64,000 nucleotides of DNA from Zhengitettix transpicula (GCA_037074705.1 CM073593.1:11165001-11229000), one strand, 5' to 3'; shown: positions 34,807 through 46,360, counted from the first letter of the stretch. Numbers and translations are program-made. Notes: generated by a model from the sequence alone, not told the origin.

Positions 34807-35030
34807 AACTATTAGGGATCTTTAATTTTAATACGCAAAGTATGGAAAACTGATATTTTTAAAAAAAATCTAAAAATAATATTGCAGTAAAATGTGTTCT
34901 GGTTTTACAATTTAATCTTATTTCCCGATTGAAGAGAAATTTAGTATCAAATGTAGATCGTTATTTATTGTTTGAATTGTATTTGCATCGTTGTAACTTC
35001 GTTAATGTTAAACGTATTATTGTAAAGTTC
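34807..35030 (+). repeat. Segmental duplication, unit Y copy 2
   Basis: Matches unit Y copy 1. It begins one base after the LTR edge, which places the gypsy insertion at the start of Y in the second duplicate. Confidence 0.85.
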
Positions 35031-35640
35031 GGTACATTAGTTTACAGGCCAAATCTGTAATTGTGGACCGAACTTGGTTAAAATAAAGACCAATAAATAT
35101 GCCTCGAGATGCTTCCAAAAATTTTCTACATTTCACTTAAAATTAACCGCTGGATCTAGAAGTGTCAACAGAGTCAGAAATTAATCATCATGATTTGTGG
35201 GAGTCCGATCTACGGTCAACTGCCGTTTTTCAATTCGCAATATTAGGTTTCTTACAAAAAAGACAGTATAGCAAGTGAACGATTATTTTCACTATAAAGA
35301 AGAGGCAAAATAAAAATTATTCTTATCAATTTTTCTGTCGATAAACGTAGGTTTACTAAGTAATTAGGCCCTAAATTTGGACCATAACAGATACGTAGTT
35401 AAAAGAGATGAGACAAGAAACCCCAGGAGAGAGAAACCCTGAGACTTGTTGGTTAAGTATGGATAGAAAATAGTAAACTTAAGTTCGCTCCCAGCAGAAA
35501 ATAATTTATATGTAAAATATTAATAAAAATGAAAAATTTACGTCTGTTATTGAAAATGAATAACAGGAAAAATAGCCAAATACAGACAATGCAGAATTCA
35601 GTGACGCTCTAGGCTATTGTGTTTTTTTTAGGATTTATTC
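35031..35640. other. AT-rich spacer, nothing recognised
   Basis: No motif seen. Confidence 0.4.
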
Positions 35641-35642
35641 TA

Positions 35643-35677
35643 CCTGAAGAAAGGAACAGGGTTTCCAGAAACAGCGT
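35643..35677 (+). ncRNA. Hammerhead-like PLE leader remnant
   Basis: CCTGAAGAAAGGAACAGGG followed by TTTCCAGAAACAGCG. CTGAAGA and GAAAC flank a possible GGAA/TTCC hairpin. The sequence parallels the minus strand of 63545-63580 (CCTGACGAAAGGATTCCAG), so both look like PLE pseudo-LTR pieces. Confidence 0.4.
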
Positions 35678-36037
35678 CTCATATTTCTTTATCACTTCTT
35701 TTGTCCGTATTTGGTTATTTTTATTATTATTAAAATCTTAATCATTATTTTTATATAATATAACATTGAAAATTATGTTGATTATCGTTCAAGTAAATTT
35801 ACGATCACATATTTCAAACGTTGAATTTGTGGGAAATATTGAAAAGGGTACGGGGTTTAAAATGTGAGTATATAAAATTAAATTTCAGCTGCTCAATTTA
35901 TTGATAAGTTTATATCACAATTCGAGATAGACTTATTGCTATGTTATGACCATCACAAATTTATGGCCAATTATATAAAAATTATGTTTGGGAACGCAAA
36001 TTATATGACCTGACCACAGTGCCTTGCCAAAAAGGCA

Positions 36038-36269
36038 ATTCTTTTTTTTATTATTTTATTTTTAGCTGTCGCATCAACAACTACGGTCATTAGCGATTCA
36101 ATTCACTCTTTGCATTTTACTTTTCTGGGAACTCATTTCGTCAGGAACACTGTGTACAGGAACACACACACACACAACATCCATGCCCGCGCCAGGATTC
36201 AAACCCGAGTAACTCTGTCATGCGAGGTAAAAAGTGAGGCACTGACGACTATACCATCGGAGGCCGGCT
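36038..36269 (-). mobile_element. tRNA-derived SINE
   Basis: The minus strand starts GCCGGCCTCCGATGGTATAG at 36269. TGGTATAGTCGTCAG is a pol III A box and GGGTTTGAATCC (36195-36206) a B box, as in a tRNA. The 3' body ends in an A-rich stretch (the T-run at 36040-36062 on plus). Length about 230 bp. A short CA/GT run lies in the body. Typical insect tRNA SINE layout. Confidence 0.82.
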
Positions 36270-38071
36270 ATTAAATTTGTAGTAAGCCACAAATATATTT
36301 ATAAATTAAATTAATGATCAGTGGTATGCTAGGTTAAGGATGTGTCTGAATAAAAATGTCACGTTTATATATGGGTCCTATTATAAATTTTTATTTGCTT
36401 CCATGAATAATTCCTTTATTTCATTTATATCAGGTAAATTTATTAATTTTTTAGGTTGTCATATTTTATTGCATAATTTAAATATAATATGGTGAAGTAA
36501 TTTAAGATTTTATTTATCTACTCAAACTACATTCCACGGCTCTTGTTTCCATTTTACGTCACATGGTCTTCTCAAGGAATATTTAAGACCACTGACCAAT
36601 CCGTTTTGAGAGGCACGTCTCTGCCCTGATCCTAACTTGGGCCTGTAAGCGCTTGCTGACTTTAATTGGTCTAATTAAAGCGCTATACAGTTCCCCCTAA
36701 GGGTCCATTAAATGGACAGTCCCTCTTGCTGCATTAGGGATTGAGGCATTTCTACAAGAAGTTTGTTCATCCCACAGCTGAGTGCTCAAACAAACACGAA
36801 CGCACAAATTTTTTACTTAATTAAAACTACGGATAAAATTTTCGATTCGCTTGTAAGGTACTGGGAATATTCATGACTCCATTAATATACTGGAAGTATG
36901 TTTGACTCCCTTACGGGTCCAGGAATATTATCGACTGCCTTAATATACCGGGAGTAATTTTTACTCACTTGATCTGTTGGATTAATAAATTTTCATACAT
37001 TCCAGCCGGCAGATATTTAATAAAATCCTTCAATAATTCGTAATATATTTAATCCTCCAATACTGGTCACATCTTCCTTTCTATTATATAATATTCGTCC
37101 TCTTAATCCACGATCTTTACACTTCACTGCGTCTCTCTTACGATGATAAGCTAACCTTTGGACCCAAGTAAGTTTAATCTTCAAACAAATTCGAAACAAC
37201 AAAGAAAATGTTGCTAAATTTCAAGACAATATATTTACTTTTATAATCCACTTAGAAATAACACACTTCAATTTTTTGTGTTAATATTTGTGGCAATGTT
37301 CTGGTACTGTTATGAATTCCTGTTAAATTATAAAGACTGAATTTATTTAAAAAATTATTTAAAATTACAATTCAAAATTACATAAAACATTGATTAGTAC
37401 CTTTTAATATTTATTTAAAGTGTGAGTCACCGTACAATATAAAACATTATACTAATCACTAGGCTTATAAAAGAACATGGATTTTAGAACATCTTGAAAG
37501 TAAAACGACAATATAATTCCATTTTATACGAAACGCAATGAAGGAATAAAATGCGGGATTTGCTTAAATAACCTCTGTAACCTTGAGAATATTTTATGGT
37601 GTTTGGTAACAGCTTTCACTGTTACGATGTTCGTCCAGCCTCGTCCGTTTTTCCTTGTTCTTTTCTCTCTTTTTTCCCCCCTTTAAGACCTATGGTGCAT
37701 AAATATTATTCCTCGTTCTCTACGACGTGTAATAAAACCAATGGTAACATGTCAACAAGTCCTAGAGACTTTTTCTGTAGCTTTTTATACATTGTTCCCC
37801 CACCTGGGAATGCGTCATTCCCTTTACACTCGTCGTCTGGACAGTAAAGTTGTTTTAGACGTGCTTTCAGATAAATCTCAAATTTAGCTGTGGTGGAAAA
37901 ATAATTAATGTCTTTATCGAACAAAAATGCCAACACAATATTTAGAAAACAGAAATCTCTATTTACAATATTACTAGACGTTATTTACATCGTCAGCTAA
38001 CCAATTCCCTGCTAAAATCAATATACATCAATGTTCACTTTTAAATCTCTTTCATCGAGCAGAAAATTATA
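36270..38071. other. AT-rich spacer, nothing recognised
   Basis: Only short frames (61-83 codons) without domain. No repeat relationship was seen. Confidence 0.4.
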
Positions 38072-38221
38072 ATGAAAGCAAGAATCAATATTTTAATACT
38101 TAATAATAATATCCGAACATAAAACCATAAGGTTCTTTTAAACAAATGAAAGCAAGAATCAATATTTTAATACTTAATAATAATATCCGAACATAAAACC
38201 ATAAGGATCTTTTAAACAAAT
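38072..38221. repeat. Two-copy 74-bp tandem duplication
   Basis: ATGAAAGCAAGAATCAATAT starts at 38072 and again at 38146. The two 74-bp copies differ at about one base, so the duplication is recent. Confidence 0.95.
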
Positions 38222-38940
38222 GACCGTGTCCTTGGTCCTTTTAACACAATCAAATCAACATACATACCATATTTATTTCTGCAATTATTAAAAGACCTCC
38301 ATAAAACTCTTCGAGACTTTACAGTTATTATTTATTTCGCCAAAAACCAAAACAACAGAAACCCTTCACTCATCGACGTGTGTTTGAATTTTTATTCCTC
38401 TCTCACAGTTAACGTACACCAGAGGTAATCCGTCAGCGATAATTCTCCAGTACCTCTTACAATCTAATCTTTCTTCACATATTTTAATGAAATATGGACC
38501 CAACCAACTAAAACTAATTTTCCAAACAGTGTCCAAGTAATGATGTCACTACTATTTAATATTTTTTAATTTTATAAAACATATCGACAATGATAAAATC
38601 CCGTGTGGCATGCTAAAAATAATTTATAGACTAGAGATACTGCACCTATCAGACGTGAACGTCTTTGACTTATCGACTACATTTACGAAATAAAACTACT
38701 TTACTCATTTTAACCAACTGGTGACTGGAGGAAAATGCCACGTCACACAGAGTTAGATTATTTAAGCGAATTATCATTTTGAGTTATCTGGAAGATTTCT
38801 GGTTGTGAGCATTTTGCGTCTGTTTTTAAGTGTACTTTGTACTTTTCTTCGGTGAAATTATACAGGTGGTACGCGATCGTACTTCAGAAATTACTAAATG
38901 CAGTATAAAATAATTAATTGTTCCGTTTTTCTGTATATAT
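38222..38940. other. AT-rich spacer, nothing recognised
   Basis: No motif or repeat. Confidence 0.4.
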
Positions 38941-40041
38941 TGTAATAATTAAAGGGCAATTAAGAGTTAATAATTATAAACTGTTGAACTGGAATTGTTA
39001 CCGGCAAACATACACAAAGATACAATAATGGACGAGAATATGAACCGGCAAGGTATTGTTTAGACATTGCGCGGAGGTTGATGAAGTGGACTGTCGACGG
39101 CCAAAAACGAAGGAGATTGGACGTGTTGGTCGAGAAAATTAAGATATTTAAAAAAGTAATGTTAAAAGGCACTCAGCAGTCAGGAGTGACAGCATATGAT
39201 CGTGTTTGGAAATATTCGAGAGGATCTAAAATATTAAAAAGCAGTAAGAAACGACATCAGTTGTTCGTAACTTAAATCAACGAGACAATTATTAAAAAGT
39301 TAAGTCGGACAGCGGTAATTCAGATAGTGACTCAAAAATGTTTTGCGTGTTACGCCAAATTATCTTGAGAAGGAGGAATTCTACGAGGAGCCGCCACTAG
39401 TGAAAGACCAACAGTTATAAAGTGTAAATTCAGTGTAAAAATGGCCTTTTCGTAATTTGTTTAAAGTGACAGTGTGTTGCTGAAAGTTTCCAATTGCCCT
39501 GGTACCAGAACAAAATAGTGAGTTATAAACCATTTAATTATATACGTTATATTAAAGGTAAAATTTCGTCAGATTTCGATTTTTTTTATTAAATATTTGT
39601 CAATATTAAGTTGTAAATTGATTGTTTAAAAAGGGAATAAATTATTCTTTATTCAAAGGCCCAGAAAAGACCCTGAGATCAAGAGAAAATTAAATTGATT
39701 GTATGAAATAAAATGTAAAAGGTCGGAGAGTCATTATTTTATAATTTTGAATCATTTTGAATCATAATAAATCAATTGCTTGGTCAGTTTCAATAAATGT
39801 TTTTATTCATGCTACTTCATTAGATAATTTTTCATTATATTAATTTCATTTTAATTAAGTGTTTATAATTGATCATTACATTAACGACGCCTCAACGTGT
39901 GGCCATTCTAATCAGTTACTTAATTGTTCTTATAGTTGAGTATTACATTTATGACGCATCAACGTGGGGAAATTGTGTTTATAAAACATTAATTTCAACA
40001 ATAATCATTATAAAACTTTAATTTATTTATTGTGTATTACA
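38941..40041 (+). mobile_element. Family D solo-LTR-like repeat, copy D6
   Basis: TGTAATAATTAAAGG to TTGTGTATTACA, 1101 bp, with ATAT immediately outside each end. CTGGTACCAGAACAAAA near 39501, GACCCTGAGATCAAGAG near 39672 and two ACGCxxCAACGTG words (39884-39900 and 39951-39967) are present. Both words follow a TTACA, the same five bases that close the element. No protein is encoded. The short frame at 39078-39275 has no motif. Confidence 0.74.
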
Positions 40042-40565
40042 ATATATTGTATAAAGAAAGAGATGATGTTAGAGTTTTTTACGTGGAGCAGTCTGGTAAA
40101 GATGCTTGCGCCATTGCATGTAAGGTTGCAAACCCTCGTGTTCGGAATACCGTCCCAATGGCATCAACGTAATAAAAGAAATGTGATAACTATGAGCTTT
40201 TGATTGAAAAACACAAACTATAGGTCTTTAAGGAACTACTCAGGAGGAAGTTGTAACTTGAATGCATCTTAATCTATTAAATGTAATCAAATATATATTT
40301 CAGGAACGTAAGTATTATGGTACCCTCGAGCCACTATTAAGGACTACCGTTCATCCTTAATATATGTTGTCTTTCTGATATTTTTTGGCAGTACAAAATT
40401 ACTTCAAATGTTGAGTTAATTAAATGTTATTAACGTTGAATAAATTATTTACTTGAAATCAAAAAATTTTAATTATTAATTTTTATACTTGGTTTTCTTT
40501 AATTTGAACTGCCGATTTAAATTATTTTACGTTTTGTAGATTATGACTGCTAACTACAGGTCAAG

Positions 40566-41195
40566 TATAACACATATTTGCCTGAAGCACGTTTTCCCGA
40601 AAACAATATCCCGATTGACTTTTTCCCGACAGTAGTTTTTCCCGAAATAAAGCAGAATATTAATACTGTAGAACACATAATATGTTACGTATCATAATAT
40701 ACATTATTATTATTGTAAATAAAATTATTCTTTAATGCGTGGAACAATTTGAAACAAATTTGGCACTCGTACTCACTTAAAGATCCTGAGGGCTTAGGGG
40801 ATGAAATTAGCCACTGAAAACAACGAGAGTTACATTATGAAACTCAGCGACCCTGTAAACTATTTATTTGGCCCTAATTTTGGACGTGTCGCATATTTTA
40901 AAAATGCCAACCCCAACCGTAGGGATGCTAGGTTTGTCTTACGCACTCAAGATTTTTTTCTGGTAATACGTGTACCAAAATTGCTCCACGAATTAATGAA
41001 TAATTTAATTTACAATAATAATATGTATTTTGATAAGTAATATATTAAATGTTCTATAGTGTTAATATTATTGTTTATTTCGTACAAACGGCACCTTTCG
41101 TGAAAATGACCTGTCGGGCAAACGGCAATCGGGATATTGTTGTCGTGAAAGTGTGTATGAGGCAAGTGTGTGTCGGGCAAACCTGATCCCATGAC
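40566..41195. mobile_element. Family J inverted-repeat element with CCCGA motifs
   Basis: TTTGCCTGAAGCACG and TTTTCCCGAAAACAATATCC near 40577-40611 are mirrored by GGATATTGTTGTCGTGAAAG near 41131 and GAGGCAAGTGTG near 41159. The arms carry TTTTCCCGA-type words at 14-16-bp spacing (about 40594, 40610, 40625, 40641). Between them a plus frame of 79 codons (40801-41040) shows no known domain. The structure suggests a non-autonomous DNA transposon with subterminal transposase-binding repeats; the class is not known. Confidence 0.6.
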
Positions 41196-41559
41196 GGCCA
41201 TATCAAATAAATTTCTCATTCTAGTATTAAATCAATTTCTTGTTAAAAATTATTTTTTCTTGAGAAAAGTATTACTTTATAGAAAAAAATCTTTAATAAT
41301 TTTGTATTTGTTTTGTTTCTTATAACTTTCTTAATGTGATATACAAGTGAAATTTTTATACATAAACTATTACCTTTGGCTGAAATAATTCATATTATTA
41401 TTCGTAAAATGTTTGTTTGTCAGGTTCGCGTTTAAATGAAGACATGATGAAGTGTTTTCCAACAGCTGGTCCGGGCTACCAAAACTCCCCCTCCTGAATT
41501 CGTCGCAGATCCCTTTAGTAGCTCCGCATAAATAATTCATCAGTGGCCAAAAAAAAAAG

Positions 41560-41850
41560 AGTGTAGAAAGAGGGGGTGGTGAGGCGAAGGGAGTCATGGA
41601 GGGCGTAAAATTTAGCGGAGCGCGTCACTAATCAGCGTTATTAAATTTATACGGGCAAGTTTTAATTGACGGGCCCCGCTCGGCCCAGCGACGAGGGGAA
41701 TATTAATTCAGAGGTGTGGTATGTCTGTACCTGTAAGCTCTCTGGCGGCAGCGCTCAAGAAGTTTCGGCGGCAACTCACTCATGCTTAACGTAACGCTTT
41801 TATGGCCCTTGTCAGCAAGTGAATAATTATTATTGATAATCATTTTATAA
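41560..41850. promoter_or_regulatory. CG-richer block with homeodomain-like words
   Basis: Unique sequence. GTTTTAATTGACGGG, CGCTTTTATGGCC, CAAGTGAATAATTATT and a CG-rich GGGCCCCGCTCGGCCC core suggest a cis-regulatory element near a developmental gene. Inference from composition and words only. Confidence 0.28.
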
Positions 41851-41939
41851 GTGACTATATTGATTTATATTTCAAATGGGAAGGAAAAATCTCTGCAAAC
41901 ACCACAATGACCAGGAGAATATACTACAAAATCAGATTT

Positions 41940-42293
41940 TCATCTTACATTTCTCTTAGAGTTTCTTGCTAATAAAATCATGAGATATGGTGACTCCACG
42001 AGTTGAATAGTAAGTAAATGGTAGCAGGTATTCAGGAAGAGCCGAACACCAAACGAACCACATCCATTTACCCTCATCGATTCAAAGTACAGAGGATTGG
42101 GTGTCGAAAATTTTAACTCTAGTTGACCACTGCGCAGGCTGTGAACATAGCAATCTGTATTAAGATAAATCTCCATGAAAGTTAAGCAACAACTCAGCCA
42201 AATTAACAATCGAACTACGGCATTCGATAAAATGACTTCAACGATTCCATCAGTCAAATCATGTTTCGAGCTTCTCAAAACACCAATTATCAA
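41940..42293 (-). other. Unassigned 118-codon open frame
   Basis: 117 residues with hydrophobic patches (VVRLLIWLSCCLTFMEIYL) and no motif I recognise. Among the longest frames in the window not explained by a repeat, but no splice or start context stands out. Most likely chance. Confidence 0.15.
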
Positions 42294-42299
42294 TTTAAG

Positions 42300-43290
42300 T
42301 AAATATATATGACTCCCTCAGTCAAAACATTGATTCCTCGTTGATCACAAATTCTTGGCACCTGTAGACGAAGTAAGCCAAAAATAATGCCGCCCTTCGG
42401 AAAAATTATCAGTGTCAAAGACGTAACTATGGTATAAAAGCCAAATAAGTATAATATTTAGCACTTTTTGGGTTTTGTATAATTTTTTTCACGTATTAAG
42501 TAATCCGAAATCCATGTCATTTAAATTGTCTCTGTCACGCTTACTTTGTTCCCTTTTTACAATAAAACGGTCGAACTGATGTCCATTAAACTTTTTATCC
42601 TTTTAGAGAGACCTAAGAAGGATTTTAGTTATATAAAACTGTCATTCGGCATTTCATGGCTTAATGTAGAACCTCCCAACACCTAATTTTAATTTCATGG
42701 ACGGGATCGTTTTGTTTCGATTTATTCAAAATGTCTGAAGCTCTAAATAAATTTGAGTCTTCCTTAAATTGCCATCCTCCATCTGGAAAAGTTTTTTTTA
42801 ACGTTCGCGTATTGGTAGGATAAAAAAAATATTGCCTTGTCTCGAGTAGAAGAGAACAATGTTATAGAGCCAAAAGTAAAAAAAAAAATAATACTGAATA
42901 AAAACCCATGATAACGAGAAAATGAGTTACAACTAACCCATAAATGAAAACTCAACACCCAAATCTTGTCCAGTAGGTCGTAATTTGCTTAGGATAGAAG
43001 TCAACAAACCTTAATTTTATAAACACTCTGCGGTAATTCTGCAACAATGCTATTTTCTAGACCTCAAAATTTTCGTTATAATCGAAAGCAATGGCGGAGA
43101 TTAACTTTATTGCTACTACGTTCTCCGTAGATATTTTCAACATTGTTAATATTGAGATTTTTTCTGATCAAATGTTTCCACATCATATGTTTTTTCTTGC
43201 CAACGTAACAGAAATATTTACTAATTTTATGTTATGTCAGCTTTTATTCGAAGTATCATCTCACATCATCTTTCTCAAGGATTACGAATG
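42300..43290. other. AT-rich spacer, nothing recognised
   Basis: No motif or repeat was seen. Confidence 0.4.
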
Positions 43291-44195
43291 TGTAATGTAA
43301 GTTTTATTTAATATATTTTTTTAATATTGTTGTCGGCGTAATTTTGAGACTAGAGCATTGTAAGGAACAATCAGTGTGCCGCAAGAAAGCAGAGACTGTA
43401 TAGGTTGCTACGCAATTATTGTCGGAAACAGCCAGTGTGTTTTGGGAGTCTTAAGAGTAGTCTTGATAACGTTAATGTTCGTAGAGAAGTCGGTCTTCGG
43501 ACTTTAACCAATAATAAAATGAATATAGTTTTGGAGATCTGCCGATGATTCTAGTGACTAAATAATTAGGAATTCAGTAAAGGCTAATATCACATTTGGC
43601 ATTATCGCACTTCTACATCAAAACTGTGAGACAATGTAAAGTTCGTGAAGTGAAACGATATAGCAGTCAGTGTTATGGCGTGTTAATAAAATATTTTCTT
43701 TAAACCAAATAACTGTGGAGTGCAGTTCTAAATAAAATGGTATGTAGAAACTCTATTTTGTAAACTTTATGTAAATATAATTTACCGTCAGATTTATCTG
43801 GTTTATTTTGTTAGATTCTTTATACAATTTGTTATTGTAAAATTTAATTTGTATTTATTTTCTAACTCTTTTTGTGAGAATTGAAAATCACTATTATTGC
43901 TAGAGGCCTAGTAAGCAGCTCTGAAGTTATGAGTGTTATTAAAGCCGTGGCAATTTGTTAAAAAAAATGTAAAAAAGCGTTTAAATAGATAATAATAATA
44001 AATAATTTTTATCTTTAACAATTTGTTTAAATTCAAGAAAAAATCCTACATATTAGTTTCCTTTCATTAATTGCGATACCACATAATTTGGCTGCAACGT
44101 GGTGGCAATTTTTATCATTATACAATTTTTAATATTCCACAATTTGGCGCCACAACGTGTTAACTTTGTTTTCCTTTTAAAAGTTGAATATTACA
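43291..44195 (+). mobile_element. Family D solo-LTR-like repeat, copy D7
   Basis: Matches D1 through most of its length: TATTGTTGTCGGCGTAAT near 43325, CAGTGTGCCGCAAG, AACTGTGGAGTGCAG, TAGAGGCCTAGTAAGCAG near 43900 and the end GAATATTACA followed by ATATA. Two primer-site-like words lie near the end (GGCTGCAACGTGGTGG near 44090 and TTGGCGCCACAACGTG near 44144). The left end is uncertain because no ATAT precedes TGTAATG. Confidence 0.68.
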
Positions 44196-44860
44196 ATATA
44201 TGGATTGTAGAAACAAAATTAGTTTTCTTAACATAGACCACGGAAAGTAGTTGAAGGATAAGAATTAATTATTTTACAAAATTTGTACGGTAACATGAAC
44301 AAAAGCCGTAAAATTCAATTTCTACGTATGAGAAATTTTATTTTATTTTTTGATAATTTATTTGAAACTTGCTTCAGGTTTGATATTTACAGTTTCTTTA
44401 TCTGAGAATAATTTCGAAAAAAATATACTCTCTAACTATCATTAAGATAGAATTCTCGGTCGAGCATCTTAATTCATTCCGTACCCTAAATATGGAATAA
44501 TTTCAATAAAACACCGCTAATTGTGTAGAGGGTTATTACGAGAGTTTCAAAGTTTTGATCGCTTGTAATGACTAGCATCAAGCGACTTTGCAAAGATATA
44601 ATTATAACTCGGCAAAAGCTGACTCCAAGTGGAGACAAAAAAAACGTGCAGAGACACGACATAATCGAAATCATTCTGCCAGCAGTATCACTGCATAATT
44701 GCTCTAATCCATGTATACACATATTTATAAATCAAGAAATTTAATTATGCCATCTCAAATAATCGAATAACTGACCCTTTTCGAACTGGGCTTTGGTAGT
44801 ATTTTATCTTAGGAAAAAATATTGTTTAATATTCAAAAAATATTAGTATCAAAATTTTGT
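44196..44860. other. AT-rich spacer, nothing recognised
   Basis: A 78-codon minus frame (44486-44722) has no motif. Confidence 0.4.
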
Positions 44861-44862
44861 AT

Positions 44863-44892
44863 TTGAAGAGGTCGCAAATAGCGACGAAGCGT
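44863..44892 (+). ncRNA. Hammerhead-like motif with paired helix II
   Basis: TTGAAGAGGTCGCAAATAGC then GACGAAGCG. GTCGC (44871-44875) pairs with GCGAC (44881-44885) over an AAATA loop, followed by GAAGC for GAAAC. The 5' core reads TTGAAGA for CUGANGA with one extra G, as at 25.18 kb. The paired arms differ in sequence from those at 25.18 kb, which suggests a conserved structure. Core changes make present activity unlikely. Confidence 0.42.
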
Positions 44893-45749
44893 TTAATTAG
44901 TTCTGTTGAAAATCATATATCCGACTTTAAAAGGCTGTGTTTTATTTAAAATAAATTCTATTATGATTCAACAACTAACAATTTCATGTGATTTACTTAT
45001 TTAGCTTAAAAACCGCAACACACGACTAATTTCATACAAGCATTGGTTAACAAAAAAAATCTGAGTTAATTGATTTAGCATTGAAACCATTTATTTTTCA
45101 TTCTAAACTTTTATCAAGGGAAACACACTCTCAACCGTTTCCTGTATTAATTAAATCACTCGGTGCCAACACAACCTCAGACTAGGAATCGACCAAATTC
45201 ACATAAAACTCAATTTAACGTCGTACGCACAGCATGACGTTTTTTTAATTAACTCAGTTATCTGCTGTGAAATATTAAATATTTGTCGGAAAAAGAGAAT
45301 CGAGTGAAATCTGAGAGACTGCCGCTCGCTTCTCATATTTATTTACTATTAGAACTGTGACAGAGCTTACGAAATCTCAATTTTCATTCCCGAAATAGAA
45401 TCCCGATGAAGGTTTCGAGTTTGTCCCTTAACAGAAAACAACGAGTCCGTTTTTATGTCAATCACAAACTCCATGATAGAAACGAAAGTTCATGAAATGG
45501 AAATTTTAAAGTAACTACGTCACATAAATTCTTAGTATTTGTTTGTGTTGAAGTTTCCACATTTGTCGAATTGAGAATACTCAAGTAAGCAGTTTATAAG
45601 TGTGTTCTTCATTTGGAAAACTCGTAAAAAGGCACAAAATCTCGGAACAATGATTCCTTATTACGAGGACTGATTTCAAAGGAAGTACCGATATTAATTT
45701 AAATAATGACATAACATTATTTTCCAAATATTTGATTATCAATCACTTA
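44893..45749. other. AT-rich spacer, nothing recognised
   Basis: No motif or repeat seen. Confidence 0.4.
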
Positions 45750-46190
45750 CCTTACAACTCACACTATCACCGCTGTTATCCAGGAACATGTCGTGAAGGA
45801 AAACCAGTTTTTGTATGCCTTCGTCAAAGAAAGATGCCGCCTGTGATGAAATCCAAGTCTGCACTTCGTTATTAACATCATAATAATCGTCGTCGTCGTC
45901 GTTGAAATGTTTCCCGGCGAGGAATTTCTTCAGATGAAGAAACGGATTGGAGCTAAATCCGGACCAGATCACTTGGGTCTTTTGTTCATTAGTAAGATTT
46001 TTGCGCACCCGTCTTGAACATCCTAAGCGTTCCGTTACAATATTGTAGAGGACTGACCTTGAAATTTTTGGAAAAATACTAAGACAAAACCGATAAGGAG
46101 AATCGTCTGCCGAGGCGAATGTTTTCTATCGACAGCATGCACCAAATTCATCCGTGATCACAAACGGTCGGACACAACGCAGCTCAACGA
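45739..46190 (-). pseudogene. Internally deleted mariner transposase
   Basis: The minus strand first reads SRSVLYNIVTERLGCSRRV and KNLTNEQKTQ (46070-45985), the second helix-turn-helix and the start of the linker (the usual word is WVPKNLT). It then jumps straight to FLHLKKFLAGKHFNDDDDD, WISSQAASFFDEGIQKLV (45960-45790), which is the C-terminal tail. The whole DDE catalytic core between them is missing. The junction lies near residue 20 of the 89-codon frame 45739-46008. A D-repeat (GTCGTCGTC) expands the acidic loop. A deletion derivative of this kind could only have moved with transposase from elsewhere. Confidence 0.78.
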
Positions 46191-46360
46191 CCTTGGTTAA
46201 ACTGTCTAAAATCCACTTCCTCAACCATTCAATGACTCGTAGTTGCTTCCCCATGAACCTCACACAATTACCGATGAATATTTGCTGGTGTAACATTATT
46301 TTCATTCAAGAAACGATCTTACATCTCAAGTCTGCGGGTCGTTCAATTGGTTCGAACGTT

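Noticed and set aside
36190..36269. A functional tRNA gene
   Set aside because: A and B boxes are present but the acceptor stem does not close and a SINE body follows.
36600..36700. 5S rRNA-like word set near GCCCTGATCCTAACTTGG
   Set aside because: No internal control region of 5S rRNA can be aligned.
41940..42293. Hydrophobic 117-residue frame as a membrane receptor exon
   Set aside because: Only composition supports it. No receptor motif, splice sites or start context; listed with low confidence as an open frame only.
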